Positions 33,500 to 46,514 of a stretch of 64,000 nt of DNA are shown one piece after another. The stretch is taken from contig JBAJFE010000014.1 in NCBI GenBank assembly GCA_037903355.1, forward strand, positions 4,154,001 to 4,218,000, read 5' to 3'. Position 1 is the first letter of the stretch. Every line of letters begins with the position of its first letter. The notes beneath the pieces were generated by a model that saw only the letters and a program-made list of their open reading frames with translations, was not told the DNA's origin and searched no databases. The translations under genes were made by a program, and so were the position numbers. The stretch comes from Trichuris trichiura (Eukaryota; Nematoda; Enoplea; Trichinellida; Trichuridae).

Positions 33500-36255
33500 C
33501 TGTTCAACCTCCGTAAGTTGACCACCCAAGGTACTGGCTAAAACTGCTCAACGTAGGGAGGTTGAGGGTATAAGAGAATCGGCCGAATAAATTAATATCT
33601 GTACGTGTTTTATTCTGTTGCACAGCATCTAATTGGAGATCTATTAAATGGCAAAGTGCACAAAAATAATGTCATTGTAAAATCATGCATAAGGTTTTTA
33701 GGGGCTAGAATGCTTCCTGAAAAAGATGTCAATTCTAGTCTGTTGCTTGCTGTTACTACAAAGATAAGCGGTAAGGGCGGGCTCCGTGCTAGCTACCGCG
33801 CTCATCATCTCTGGGCGTTTTTAGAGAGCAAAACATTTCAGCTGCACTATTATGCGTCCGACGTCCTCTTCCTTCAGTTTTTGTATTATCTCCGTCTCAT
33901 TGTCACTTCCCTCCTCTGCGTCGTCTCTTGCGGTACTTCCTTCTACGCTCATTCCCGCTTCAGCTACTATAGTTTGGAAGATTGTTTGTGGGTCAGGTTC
34001 AGTAGAGGTGCCCACTTCATCATCTGTTGCAGCGAAATGCTCGAAATCTACTCCTTCAGTCTCTGCCTCGCGAGTCAGACTACTGGATCGGAGCTCGAAG
34101 TCGTTCTCTTGGTCACTGACGAGTTCTGCTCTCTTGAAGAACTTCCTTACTGCCTCCGGTTGAACCTTATTCCAAGGCGATCTGATCCAAAGTACGGCGT
34201 CCAAAGCATTAATGGACGCAGCAATCGAAATCGCAATTGCAGGTGAGTTGATGACTTCTGCTTTGCTAATGACTCACTGCAGAAGCTTCGTCTGGTATTT
34301 CGCTTTAAGTGTCTGGATTACTTCTTGGCCTACAGCAGGGTTAGGTAACGTCCGGCCCGCGAAACATTCCCTCCCACCCGCTGCGGCAACCACACATGGA
34401 TGCGATATTCAGTGACACCTGACTGTGGGAACTTATTTTTCACAGTGTGATAAACTTATTGTATGTGAATCCTGATAATAACATAAACCTTGCGCAACCA
34501 GCAGGGAGCATCAGCCTGGCTAGGAAGATTGCCTTACTCTCTGCTCTCTGTCGACAAACCGATGTCGTTAGTCATCGGAGGCAAGCAGTAGGCGGCAATG
34601 GTGTGCACGTCGGTAGCAAGGACCATGGCCTACCTGCTGACCCACAGTATTATTCTTATCTCGCCTTATCGCTTTGTTCGAGGAGTGACTTAAATGAGCA
34701 TATGTGCAAATAAAGCAGACTACGCTTTTCGGTTGAGTATTCAGTACGGCCCGCGAATGGTCATATGAACGTTTAAACGGACAGAGGCAACAAACAGGTT
34801 CCCCACCCCTGACCTGGAGACTGGATTTTTGGCGAACTGCCTAGAAGCAGAAATTTCAACGGGAAATTTGTGAGGTGCCCCACGCGGGGATGACCCGGGC
34901 AGTTGTCTACGACCAGTAAGATGGAACGTTTCATTCGCTTCACCTATTTGATTTCCAGGCGACAGGGAGGTCATCTGGCCTCAAGTTCTTAAATGCTCAG
35001 GGTTTCGCAGACCTACTAATCACCATTAGCTTCAAGTTTTCCCCAGTTGCGCTGGCGCAAAGAAGCACAGTGAAGCGTTTTTTGGAGAACTTCCCGTTTT
35101 TGCATTTCTCGCCTTTTACTACAAAAGTTTCTATCAGGAATCACCTTGAGGAACAAGCCGCATTCATTAGCGTTGAAAATGTCTTTTTCCTTGAAGCCGC
35201 TGACGAAATAACAAAACTTAGTGAAGTCTTCCAAGGCCTCGACAGAAACTTCGTTAGACTCGCCTCATATGATTTTCTGGGAAATCTTATGATGAAGCTT
35301 GAAATTCTGGAGCCAACTGCATAATGCTTGGAAACCTGTCAACCCGAATTCCACGGCGAATTTTCTAACAACTTCCTGGATCATTGGACCTAATATCCGT
35401 GCATTAGCTGCTCTCATTTGCTTAAACCAACTTAACGTTGCTACACTGACTTGGTAGAAAGAGGTTCTCTTCCTTTGCTGTGTGTCTCCACTTTCCTAAT
35501 CATGTCTTTCTAAGTACTCACGTTTACGACTGTGGACGTTGCTAACGGTAGTCCTGCTGACATGAAACAATTCCGCTGTCTTCCCTTGACTGTTGGTTTC
35601 GAGAAAGCGAATAAGATCTACTTTTTCCCTCAGTGCCAATTCTCCTGATTCTTTCTGTTCAGCCATAGTGCAAACTACATCCAGCTTGGTAGCTATTACT
35701 GCGTAAGCCGGAATATCTTTACTCGCGAAGTCACGTTAAGGGCCACCTCCTGCACGAGTACAGCAAAGCGAATGAATAGAATTGAACTCGACTTGAACGA
35801 ATACAATTAGGCTTGATTCGTTATATTTCGTGCCATGGGAAAATGCTGTCGAAACCTAGGTGTGAGGTTGTGTAAACGAGAAAGCGCGCAAGCCGCGCCG
35901 GCAAGCATAAAAGGAGCATCGTCAAAGCGACGGAACCGGTTCTATTATCAGGGATCTCCAATGCACAGTAATGAAAAACTTCGCTATGTTGAGTAGTAGA
36001 TAGCTTTTCAGGCACTGACGGTTAACAGCTCCTACCGACCGAAACAGAGCAAACTGAGGTGGTCAACTTATAGAGAGCAGCAAACTAGCATTGTGTCTAC
36101 ATACCCCGTCATAGCTAAAGCGGTCAACTTGCCACTTCAAAGTATAGAGGTTATCCTCGCGCTTATTTACGTGCAGGCCAACCAACTTGTCAAAATTCAA
36201 TCAACTTAGGGAGGTGGTCGATATAGAGAGGGAGTCAACCTTGCACGTTCCACTG
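33500..36255 (-). mobile_element. Tigger/pogo-type DNA transposon, copy B, decayed
   Basis: Ends CTGTTCAACCTCCGTAAG and, inverted, CAGTGGAACGTGCAAGG, with TA on both sides (33498-33499 and 36256-36257). The minus-strand transposase begins near 35668 with MAEQKESGELALREKVDLIR, a CENP-B-like helix-turn-helix with the TVSNVHSRKREYLERH segment. It continues near 35234-35130 with DIFNANECGLFLKVIPDR, where the usual catalytic FNADE is changed to FNANE, and ends in the acidic C-terminal part at 34204-33821. It is interrupted by stops, frameshifts and a hAT insertion. It lacks the PLE derivative found in copy A. Confidence 0.9.
34336..34811. mobile_element. hAT-type insertion inside Tigger copy B, inverted relative to copy A
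   Basis: Ends CAGGGTTAGGTAACG and, inverted, CAGGGGTGGGGAACC. Its left end matches the right end of the copy A insertion and its right end matches the left end of that insertion, so it is the same family in opposite orientation. Flanks GCCTACAG and ACCTGGAG match at 5 of 8 bases, a worn 8-bp duplication. No transposase is present. Confidence 0.8.
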
Positions 36256-36257
36256 TA

Positions 36258-38400
36258 ATTATAAGAAACTTGGAATTAGCGTCTGTCAATGCCTGCAAAT
36301 GTGAATTTTTGATTGCTTTATTGCAGAGATCTTATGCATTCCGGTTCGCTAACTTTCCAATCGCTTTCTGTGTGTTACCAATAAAGCATGTTTCTTTCAT
36401 TCATTCCAAAGCACTTGCAGAAAAGTCTCATGAGTGAAGGAACAACAGCTTGAACCTGTTTAGCCGCTGGGACCTTACCGTGAAAGTGCAACACTTATCT
36501 TCAGTGAAAGTCCAGGCAGCTGATGAAATTCTAGAAACGCTTAATGAATTAAAACTACGTCTGTCTGAAGAAGTCTAGGGAGCTTCTGGTTAGTCTGAAA
36601 AACTGTCCACCATAAGATCAGAAAGCGCGCAACGGTTTTGCTGTCTGATCGCTAGTAGCGATTCCGCCAAATTTACGGCTTATATACGAATGCATGCAGA
36701 ATGGGTTTCAATACACATAAAATAACGAAGTAGTTTGGCATAGAAGATTTAAAAATTTAATACGCGTGCTTATGTCAGTGTTTATCGAATCAAGAAAGTT
36801 TCAAGAAGATGATCACTATGCCAAAAATGAATGTGAGTGTATTCTCCTTGGGTAGTCACTCAGTAAAAAAAAGAAGATATTCATAGCGAAGAGAAACCTT
36901 AGAATGCAGTTAATTATATTGAAGTCTGGCCGACTCATATGATACCGACTGCCTCCGTGCAATTTCCCATACTTTGCTTCTGTAATGCAATTTCTAAAAA
37001 TCTGACTGTGCAAAAATCCATTATCAGCAAATTGACCTTTATGGTTTACGTGAAAATGCTAAAAGCTCCTCAGTAAATGAAGTGCTGCGTTTTTCGAAAA
37101 TTCGCCTTTCCGAAAGAAAAACGTTTTCTGCGTCGATAATACCTAGACAACTATACATGCAATGGATCCCATCGAGACTTGTTAAATCTCGTCTGCGACT
37201 CACGTTTCCATCAGGGTCTTACAGATTATTGCCGTTATAAATGTGCGTGCAAACAATTACCTACAATAGCAATATGCACACACATTATACAGCTTAACTA
37301 CTGACCTGTTTCTTTGTGAACCCAATTCAACAGCTCATGGCGGTTACACCCATCTGACTGCCATTAGAGTAGGTGACATTTTGCGCTTGCAAACATACAT
37401 ACTATTATTGCCTAAATATTGGGCCAAATGTTCATGGTGCATGAACATGAGCCTCAGATTAATTTCTTTTTGAAATTGCAGATATTGATAACAGTCTTTT
37501 AAAGGACATTCTTTCTTATGTTTTTTCAAATCACATTTGCGAGATTTTGATGCACGCCAAATTTAAAGGCAGCGGGAACGGTTTCATCAGTTTCTAAAAT
37601 GTGCGCATTTTTATAAATTAAAATTTACAGTGGAAACTGTTTTAGCTGATGTTGAGACCAAGGAAAAGTCTCCCAAATTACTTACAAAGAAATCAAAGTG
37701 AGATGCCAGGCCGAACGTTTTCGAATGTCTGCGAGCGTTTGCAGCAGTTTATTTGAGAAATACACCGTCAAGGAAATTGATGCATTGCTGATGAATAAGA
37801 TGTTCATGTAAACGTCATCATCAGCTCATCAATTTGTGCTAAGTTTATGCTATAGTTTCTTGCGAGGAAACACATTGTCTTTCTTCTAAACGTACGCAAA
37901 TAAGTTAATTCTGGTGGTATACCTTTTACTACACTGTCATTGAGTGGTAGTTACTGCTTCTAAAGTTATGTAGCAGCTTCCAGCGTCTCCACTACAGTTA
38001 TTTATGCTGATGCTTTTCTGTCAGCAAAATCAAGAATGAGCGACAAGAGTATCACGTTAAAGGAGAAGCGTTCCCTCATTAGTAAACTTTCCTTTAGAGG
38101 AAACCCATCTTATGAACACACAGTATAAAAATTACGTGCACATATAAAGCAAAAGTCGCTGATTAAAGAAGCTTTTTACATTTGACATAATCTTAATTTC
38201 ATCCGCAATATTTAAAATGCGTACTCAGTTATTTTTGGAAAATAGGCTGCCCATCTGTCATTGATTAGCTTACCAACCTCTTAAACCAAATCATTGAGTT
38301 AAGACAGCAGCGCCTTCAACTTGGAGAGCAAGCATCACAATACCCTTATAAAAAGATGAAGACATCATCGCTGACTGGCCCACGTAATGGACAATGAGCT
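36258..38400. other. Stretch without a recognisable gene
   Basis: AT-rich, only short open frames, no terminal repeats seen. The non-LTR remnant that follows may begin inside this stretch. Confidence 0.45.
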
Positions 38401-38417
38401 CAACCGGCTTTACACTG

Positions 38418-40010
38418 AAGATTTTTGAACAGATAACTGATGTAAGGCTAAGAAATGTATGCATAACGCAAAACTAGCGTGGCTTCAGAAAAGTCTGTAG
38501 TACAACACAAGCAGCTTATGGGGTATTCTTACAAGTAGAGAAACACGGTGAAGAAAATGTGATACTACACGAAGCCTTCCTCAACCTCAAAATAAGCGCC
38601 AATACAATAGTATGTTCTTCAGTAAGGTTAGCACTTTAAAAATAAAACATCCCTGAAGAATAAGCGGAGGGGCCACAAGAGCCAAAAAAGATCTGAACAA
38701 GCACCAGTGAGATGCAAAACTTCCCAATCACAACAAGAGTGTGTCAATGCTCAACCCTTTCACTACTGCGTCAACATACATTGCTCTGTGCTAATGACGA
38801 TGCCCTTATGACCAAAACAAGACAAGAATTCGGATGACGAAATGGTTTATGGTCTTCTACGGCTTTTCCCGTTTATCTGTTGTGCTTGTATCTGTAAATT
38901 AGACGAAACAACTGCTCTACCAACGGATGGATGAGCCGTTATTAAGAAAATGTACAGATGTCAATACACTCAACTTTTAATGTTCGGAGCTTTCGGAACG
39001 CTCTAGTTCCGTCGTCAGTGAGGTGGTGGAGCGGAAGCCGTTATTAAGAATGTACAGATGTCAATACAGTGAGGTGGTGGAGCGGAGCCGTTATTAAGAA
39101 TGTACAGATGTCAATACACTCAGCTTTTAATGTTCGTAGCTTCCGGAACGCTCTAGTTCCGTCATCAGTGTTTGGGAAGTGGAGGACGGAACTAGAGCGT
39201 TCCGAAAGCTCCGAACATTAAAAGTTGAGTGTATTGACATCTGTACATTCTTAATAACGGCTCATCCATCCGTTGGTAGAGCAGTTGTTTCGTCTAATTT
39301 ACAGATACAAGCACAACAGATAAACGGGAAAAGCCGTAGAAGACCATAAACCATAAAATCTCATCCCGTTACGAAGCACCCAGTGTTCGGATGACGAAAT
39401 GATAATATTATATAGCATATTCTAAAGAAGCATATTAAAAAAAATCTTCACTCTGAATGTAAAAAATATCCAGTTGTATAATTTATAATTGCACTGACGA
39501 CAGAGAAATCTGCATGTTTGTGCGGCAAAATAAACGGGTTTACCTAGAAGAATAACTCGAAATCTCGAAAAACCGTCACCAATAGTTTCATTATCAAAGA
39601 GAAAGTGCACGCAGATTAGACCTAAACGCTAAGTGCAATCAGTGTCAACGAACCTTTGCTTAAAATTTTGACTTTCAAATGCTTCGAAGCCACCTGCCAT
39701 TCGAAGAAAGAGTCAACGATGATTTCTCAGCGAGGATGTTAGTAAGTATAGCTTGGGAGAAATGGTGAAACTTAGCGGAAGTTCTGTGTTTGATAAAACA
39801 GTTACGAAAGCTGGAACTAAGGAAACAGTAAATAATTACGCGTCTGTCAAGGTAGAGCACAATCCTAAGGGCGTAAGTAGACAGATTAACAATAGGGATT
39901 TCAGTTACTGCCACTAAAAGCAAAGGAAATCACTCGGAATGGTTCAAACATGTGGTCAGAAGAGAAGACAATTATTCAATGATGCAACTGGTCAAGACCC
40001 AAATAGCAGC
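38418..40010 (+). pseudogene. Decayed non-LTR retrotransposon reverse transcriptase
   Basis: The plus-strand frame from 38418 reads KIFEQITDVRLRNVC, then GFRKVCSTTQAAYG and VEKHGEENVILHEAFLNL. These match the finger and palm regions of RTE/jockey-type reverse transcriptases (usual pattern EQ..D.RLR, GF..G.ST.DA, MAFLDLEKAFD). Near 38790 the frame reads CANDDALMTKTRQEF, corresponding to the catalytic YADD box, with Tyr-Ala-Asp-Asp changed to Cys-Ala-Asn-Asp-Asp. The 3' part resumes at about 39680-40010 with SEWFKHVVRREDNYSMM, like the usual RW.GHV.RR..D. It has many stops and is split by the 541-bp PLE palindrome, so it is inactive. Confidence 0.7.
38845..39385. mobile_element. Palindromic PLE derivative with internal duplications and perfect 16-bp target duplication
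   Basis: Flanked by TTCGGATGACGAAATG at 38829-38844 and 39386-39401, an exact duplication. The left arm from 38853 (ggtcttctacggcttttcccg...) pairs with the right arm ending near 39345. The middle has been rearranged: a segment running from 'gccgttattaagaa' to 'gtggtggagcgga' is repeated two to three times. Hammerhead-like cores lie at 38991-39018 (-), 39141-39168 (-) and 39180-39206 (+, start degenerate). It has no coding capacity. Confidence 0.9.
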
Positions 40011-40518
40011 AAGCAGCCTACACAGAGACCTACATTAACGTGAGTTCACAAAATGACAGTGGCCTAAAAGAAATCATTAAAGGGGTAAAATGGAAAAAGT
40101 GACATAGCAGCGGATAACACAAAGTGGAATTAACGGGAAGGGAAATATTGACATATTGGTATGTGGTTCAATGCATCATGTATTATTCCTGTTCTTTCGC
40201 GTTCCTGCTTTGACTTGACAGGTAAGGAGTGCACAAAAACGGTTCTTACTTTAAAGCATGGTAATCGCTAGTTCTAAAAGAAATACCTTTTCAGAACGAC
40301 CTATTAGGATTCACCAAACTTCGTTAATCAGAAACGACTATGCATTATTTGACGCTGCTCTACCTTTAAGGCGCGCAGAAAAGGCAATGCCAGCAAAAAA
40401 AGCATGAAACAAAAATTATGCGTTGCTTCAGTACTAGCACTGGAACGTATAATGACAGCTGGTCATGTGCTCCTCTACTTCCTCATTCTTTTGCTTTTTT
40501 TGATAAGTTTGCAATGAT

Positions 40519-40829
40519 GGTTAATGTGCACCCGTCGCGAAAGGTCGATTGGACGCTCGCTGCACCGTCTGACTGATTAGGCGGGACCGAAGCCTGATGG
40601 TTCAAGGCAGAGCTGACGGCGGAGGTCTCTGCCAATGTTGGTCGGATGGAGCGCCTTGCAACCATAAAGGCTGAGCCGACGGGCGGCGCATTTACGTTGA
40701 TGACGGGTCATGCGCAGACCCGAAAACTTCGTAAAAAACGTTTTTGCAATAAACGTTAAATAAACAACGGGTTGAAAATTCCGTGAAAAATTTTAGAAGA
40801 ACAAATTGATAAACCCGTTACGAAGAAAA
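40519..40829 (+). mobile_element. GC-rich PLE-derived insertion with 14-bp target duplication
   Basis: Flanked by AAGTTTGCAATGAT at 40505-40518 and 40830-40843, exact. Its right end (cccgttacgaag) is the same terminal sequence as in the 38845 and 52123 palindromes. The body is more GC-rich than its surroundings and is not palindromic. A hammerhead-like core with the GATGA form lies at 40697-40725. There is no open frame of note. Confidence 0.82.
40697..40725 (+). ncRNA. Hammerhead-ribozyme-like core, GATGA form
   Basis: TTGATGA, spacer C, perfect stem GGGTC/GACCC, then GAAAAC. The first core base is T where C is usual, so this copy may be impaired. The rest matches the standard layout. Confidence 0.5.
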
Positions 40830-40843
40830 AAGTTTGCAATGAT

Positions 40844-43800
40844 AGTCAAATGGATGATGGTTGTATTTTTAAAAATAGTATGCAAATTCTCTGGTATTTT
40901 TATCGGCGGACCAAATCGCACACTATAAAACAGGATTGACAAACGCCTAGCCGTCATGAATGTGGAAGATAGAGAGAGTTCCCATGGAAGAATCGAAAAC
41001 TGAGTTTTCGACGTTACGGTGAAATTTTGTGATTGCAGGACTAAGGCAAAACATTCCGCAATACAAAAGTTTAATCCAGAAGGAGCAAGCGGGGGCTTTC
41101 GTCAACTGCCTGATTCCGTCTTCAGCCCCTAAGTTAGGTATTATGGCGCCTTATGCGGCTTACTGGGAATCAGGTGGCGCCGACAACGCTCAAACCCTGG
41201 CAAGTTCATGACCGATTTCGTCCGTGCTTTCCTTCTGGTTGCGAGGGAATGTACTGGCGGGCTAGCAGTGCAGGTGCCGCGAGTCAAAGAAAGCTAATCC
41301 TTGTCATATTTCGCTCACCCAGTCTCTATTGAAGTTGGTGTTTAGAAACAAATGTACAGAACTTTTTGATCATCCTGACGAATTCCGTTCCTTGCAAAGT
41401 CTGCTAATGCTGTGGTCTTCCTCTGGGAAGGAACGTTTCGCCGCGTGTTATGCTACAGCTAATGCTAACTGACTTTCTTTCTGATTTTAAGGGTATTTCT
41501 TTTTGGTGTTCGACTTCTGTTCGCCGCAATCCCTCCTGGACGCCATTTCACAGATGTTACTACCAGGTGCCATGCTATCCTGACGTCAAGGACGCAACCC
41601 GCAAAATTACGCTTACCATGGGCTGTTTATCTGCACCCTGTCATGAAATTCCACATTCCTATATAGAGAAGCAACTTTTTCGATGCAATAAAGTAAAATA
41701 AACTTAGGTTTGAAGTATCTGTCGATTTGGTTATTGCTGGGTAACAGATGAGTACTTTATAATGCAGCATTTTATCGAGCTGATAATGTTTGGCTAGCTA
41801 TTACTCACTCAGAAAAACGTCTGAACTTTGTAAGCAGGTATTTTAAAACTTGGAGTTGCTGAAACATGTACTGCTAATGCGCTTAATTCTACCGATCGCT
41901 ACCCCTCTACAGGATTTCTAATTTGGAGGAACTGGCCACAATTAATAAACATAAGTTGTTTCACTGAAAAGACTAACTTTATCGTCTAGAACTCGATCTT
42001 CAAATAATTAAATAAAGTTTTCATCGGTAAGCTGACAGTATGTTCTAGGAATATTTAATGATGTCGTTATACTTGCACGAAGTTTGTTTTGAACAGCATG
42101 GCTATCACAATCTTGCGCACCTCTTCTATTTCAGTTGATGGCTAAATCATAAGGAATTGCGTTTGAAATTCCTCAGAATTCATTAAGCTAATTCAGCTTC
42201 AGATTTATTAACTTAACATCTCTATGGCTCATTTATATGGAATGAACTAAAAGTTGCTTGCCTGTGTGCTCTTGATGTCTCAGTTATAGAGAGAACTATG
42301 TCACTTCATGCGCAAGTTACGATAAACACAGAAACCGTTCAAAGCAAGTGATGATGCGTGAAGTACTTCCTCCTAGCCTATCCTCATGAAAGTGTTACTC
42401 TGAAACGTTACAACACAGTTGGCACAGACCGATTCATAACAGAAGTCCAGTTTTATCCGTTGTTGCCAAACTGGATAGGAAGCGACCTCTCTTCTTGTAA
42501 ACAATAGCAGAACAGGCCTCCCGGAGCAGTGAGCCAGTGCCTTTCGCACTGTTTCATTTGGACTTAAGGCAATGGCCTCATGACTAACCTTCTCAAGCAA
42601 AAGTGATTTCGCAGAAAAGTTAACAAAATGAGTTTAGTCAAATTAGCTCCATCATCTTTAGCTGCACTTAGATTGAAGAGGAATTTCTTCAACTTCTAAT
42701 ACCCTTCTTTTTCTCTGCTTTCAGCAGAAGCAGCCCGGGCAGGTTTAGGTACGGAAATATCTATTGTGTATGAGCAAAACTGAAAGTGATTGAATTATTC
42801 AATAGTTCTAATTAACGAATGGTAATCCAATTGGTTTCGACTGCGATGTTTAATAACTTTGACATGAACATTTAGACCTAATTTAATGTCGCTCGGCAAT
42901 TGTTCTTTTGTATTTATCGTTGTAGAAGGTTGAAGCAACCACTGCAAGCCAAAGGCATCATCCAAAAGTCCTTCACCTTACGTGAGTACATTTGATAGTT
43001 TACGCAGTAAAACATTTATCCAGTTCATAAAACTGTGTGAAATTAAAATTATTTGTCGAAAGTCTATCAATTCCGTTAGTTCTATCAGTTGTAAAGAAAT
43101 TTGAGAAGTATTAACTCTTTGTAAAGAGTGCTTGGGCTTTTGCCATGTAAATGCAAGCAGCATGTTTAGCTGACCTTAACAGAGTTGATTCCGTATACAC
43201 GATAACGCTCGCAGAACATAATTGCTTTAAGAATGACATCTTGGTTGGTTACATAGTTATACACGCCTTATCACTTCATTTGGCAAAGACGATATCTTTT
43301 TTAACAGTCCGTAGCCTCTAGAGAGTAGACAATATTTGGGAATAAGACAGGTATTTTCGAACTGTACCACCTATACAATACCTCGCGCGTCATCGCTGAT
43401 CTGATTCTGTTACAACGCAGCATTGATGCAATTAATGTTGCTAGGATTAGTTCCCTGAAGTATGTGTTTGTCTCAGTATACCATGCGTAATGCGGCATTG
43501 CGTACAGCAGGAAGCTGCTTTGAAGCGGTCGTCCTACGTTTTGGTTCATGCTTAGATCCTATGGACCAGTCATGGGCAAAGCGGGTTGTGATTTTGAAGT
43601 TCAGGGAGCGATAAGCGCTAAAGGGAAGACTGGAAGGAGAGGTGAAGGGCTCAGGAGACGACATAACCTCTATGGAGCTGTGAAGCTGATAGGAGCAATA
43701 TCACTGTAGCATTAGAAGAATTTACGGGAAATGAGGCTCCCTATGGAGATTTTCCAGTGGAGACCGGACAGGCGTTCTACTTCGCTATTTCTGAGAATTC

Positions 43801-46514
43801 CAACAAAGATTCTGCAAGTAAGGCCACCCGGAAGAGTTGATGTTTCTCCTACATTACGGCATTAATTGCTCTGATTCAATCAAGTTACGTAAACTACGCT
43901 TAGCTTCCTCCATTAGCCCATACTTTGAGTTCATTTTTTCGTTGCTGAAGAAGAGTTGAAAGTACTTGATTTCATTGTTGCACCCGTACGTTGTTTGTAC
44001 GGTTTGTTTTAGCTGACTTAGCGCTTTCCCCAATTTAAGAAATCTTGTCCAATATTATTGTCGGCATTCTGACCCTTCACATACGCAGCAGAAACCTGAT
44101 AGGCAGGGTTTGTTGATGGGCGTCTTTTTACTGTATGCTGTTTTGTTGCATGTCCCCATTGTGTTTACGCAGAAAGAGGTGACGGCAGTCCCAAAGCTGG
44201 AAAAAGGTGCAAAATACGGCAGGGTCTCAGGCATGACTGCCACAGGTCCACTGTTAGAAACACGGCGAAGTTGCTGCAGAATGACGCGAGGTTGTAAATT
44301 TTTAGCTTAGACTTAGGTAGCGTGAGCTTCCTGTGCATCACAGCAGGAACTTCAGTCTGAAAAAGTGGGCGAGAAAACTAACCCCTGAAGCAGTTCAACG
44401 GGACATTAATACTGGCACATTAGTCTGGTCACCGCAGCATTCTAATGTAATCACATCAGCCTTGCTGACCTGGACGGTACTGTCTGTGTTATCCAGGCCG
44501 AAAAGATTTACTGACTTCTCAGATGACGATTTCTTCACCAGTAGCATAGCTTCTAGTGCTATTAATGAAAAGATTAGATAAGAATTCCTATTACTACCGT
44601 ATATTCTGGAAACCTTGCTTGTCCCTTGTTTAAAAGGTAGTCCTTTTCAATGTGAAAATAGGATACAGCGCATTGGACTACATAAGCCATCCTGAAAAAT
44701 ATGGAACACGGCGTCCTGTGTTTCGTCAGAGATTCACTAAAAACTTGTGGTTAAGAAAGGTTCTTTATTCACGAAAACTATTAATTAATGACTAGCCATT
44801 TTAGAAAGCAACGAATCAACATGAACTAATAAGCAAATGTCCTTCTTTAAACAGCGGTAACTTTAGAAAGGTTCTACTTTCTGGAAATGCTTTACAGTAC
44901 CGCAGTGTGGATTACTTTCAATCATAGGACAATTTTGAACAGCAACGTTTTGTAACTGCCATTGAGAGGATGAGTTGAAATAATGCATAGTAATAGTAGT
45001 TACTTGATATAAATTGCGGTTGCGATTTGAGACTATTGCAATAAAACATAAGCGTTGACATTATGTGTGCGTTCCCTACAAATGTAACCACAAACAAGTA
45101 CTCCGGACAAGCACAGAGCTTCAAAAAATGAAAAAACGGCATTTATTCATTCTCTGAGTCAGTATCACACGAAGCAGATGCTACTCAAAATTTCCTGTAT
45201 TCATCTACTCATTGTCGAAATGTACGTCAGCAGAAGCTTCCTAACCTTTCATATCCTTTTGTTCATGGAATAATAGTACCGACAATTGGAAGCTAATTTC
45301 ATGTACAGAATACTAGTTTACCTATTAAGATAAAAGGCGCATCATTAGTTCCAACGAACTATTTAGCTGAATAAGTGTATGATTGTAAAAGCCAGGAAGT
45401 GAGCATATCAATGCCAACAGTCATGGTAAACAATAATGAGTACCGTGGAGTAGATTTTTCTTTAATCCTTCAAAGCTATGATTGAAGTTCTGCCATTTTT
45501 GAGAACTTGAGCAATGCTAATCTGTTAAGCACACTGTGATTTCAACCGACGTTTTTAGGATGCATGGCAACAACATTGAGAGCTTTAGTAGAACGAACGC
45601 ACGCAGCCTGTCACAGTACATAAATTTTTTCATAATTAAAATCAGGCCTGCCCCATTTATTGCATAAACAGCAAAGAACCGGAGCTTGCGAATATTTATG
45701 ATGCTTTGTTAACCTGTAAACAAGCGATGAATTTGCGAGGTTGTTTCACATGTATGTCCCGCAAGTGACTACGCGCTGTATCGTTGCTCCCGGCAAGGCA
45801 GATCATTGTGCTGGTCACTGACCTGCTTACAGGTGACTTGTGAAGGCAAGTTGTAATGGGCTATTTAGCTTCGGTGACCCCGAACTCTTCAGTTATGCCG
45901 GCCTTTTGACGCATTCACTGTTGCAATTCCAAAAATTAGAATTAAAGTTTTGCTAGCTCACACAGTGCTACCAACCTTTCTTCAGCCACCTTGCTCTGGC
46001 ACTGAGTTCTTCATTTTGTGTTAAGTTCTACTGTTTCTTGAATGCCTGAAATGCTAAACGTGCTCAGTGATTTGTCTACACAACGTTTCTTAGGAACAGA
46101 ATATGTAAATGATGGGTCAAATAGTTGATTAAGGAAAGTTTATTAATGCAGTGAACCATTACATCATTCAGACCAAAGGTTTACAGAATTTAAACTATGA
46201 CAGTTACAAATTGTTAATCACGGAAAAGACGAAAGCAACAATTTATGTCCCTCATGGTAATTCAGCCACAGAAGGGGAACTGATTTAGAGGTTGATATAA
46301 TGATATCTACAATGAACTGTGCTTAATTCAACGTGGACACAGAAAATTAGTCTGATATGCTAAAAGTTCCTCAACTCAGCACTGAGTATACAACTTCGGG
46401 AGAGTTATATAGTACACAGCAGAAATTACCAGTAGCAAAAACTATTTCTGGAACTTCAAACTGATGATAGACGTTGTAAGGTCATAGCGCTTTCCTCTCA
46501 ACCTTTGCTGAACA
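40844..46514. other. Long stretch without a supported gene
   Basis: Several frames of 60-90 codons (for example 41450-41701 +, 43301-43664 -, 44110-44581 +) lack recognisable domains and clear intron borders. AATAAA strings near 41690 could end an unrecognised transcript. Nothing else is supported. Confidence 0.4.

Noticed and set aside
33821..34204. Minus-strand 127-codon frame as a separate host gene
   Set aside because: It is the C-terminal part of the Tigger copy B transposase, homologous to the frame in copy A.
33605..34246. Long plus-strand open frames at 33605-34246 and 9638-10003
   Set aside because: They are antisense to the Tigger transposase C-terminal region, whose minus-strand translation matches a known family; the plus frames do not.
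44110..44581. Plus-strand frames with a hydrophobic start, as a secreted-protein gene
   Set aside because: The first frame begins like a signal peptide, but the frames do not join by a convincing intron and have no family resemblance.
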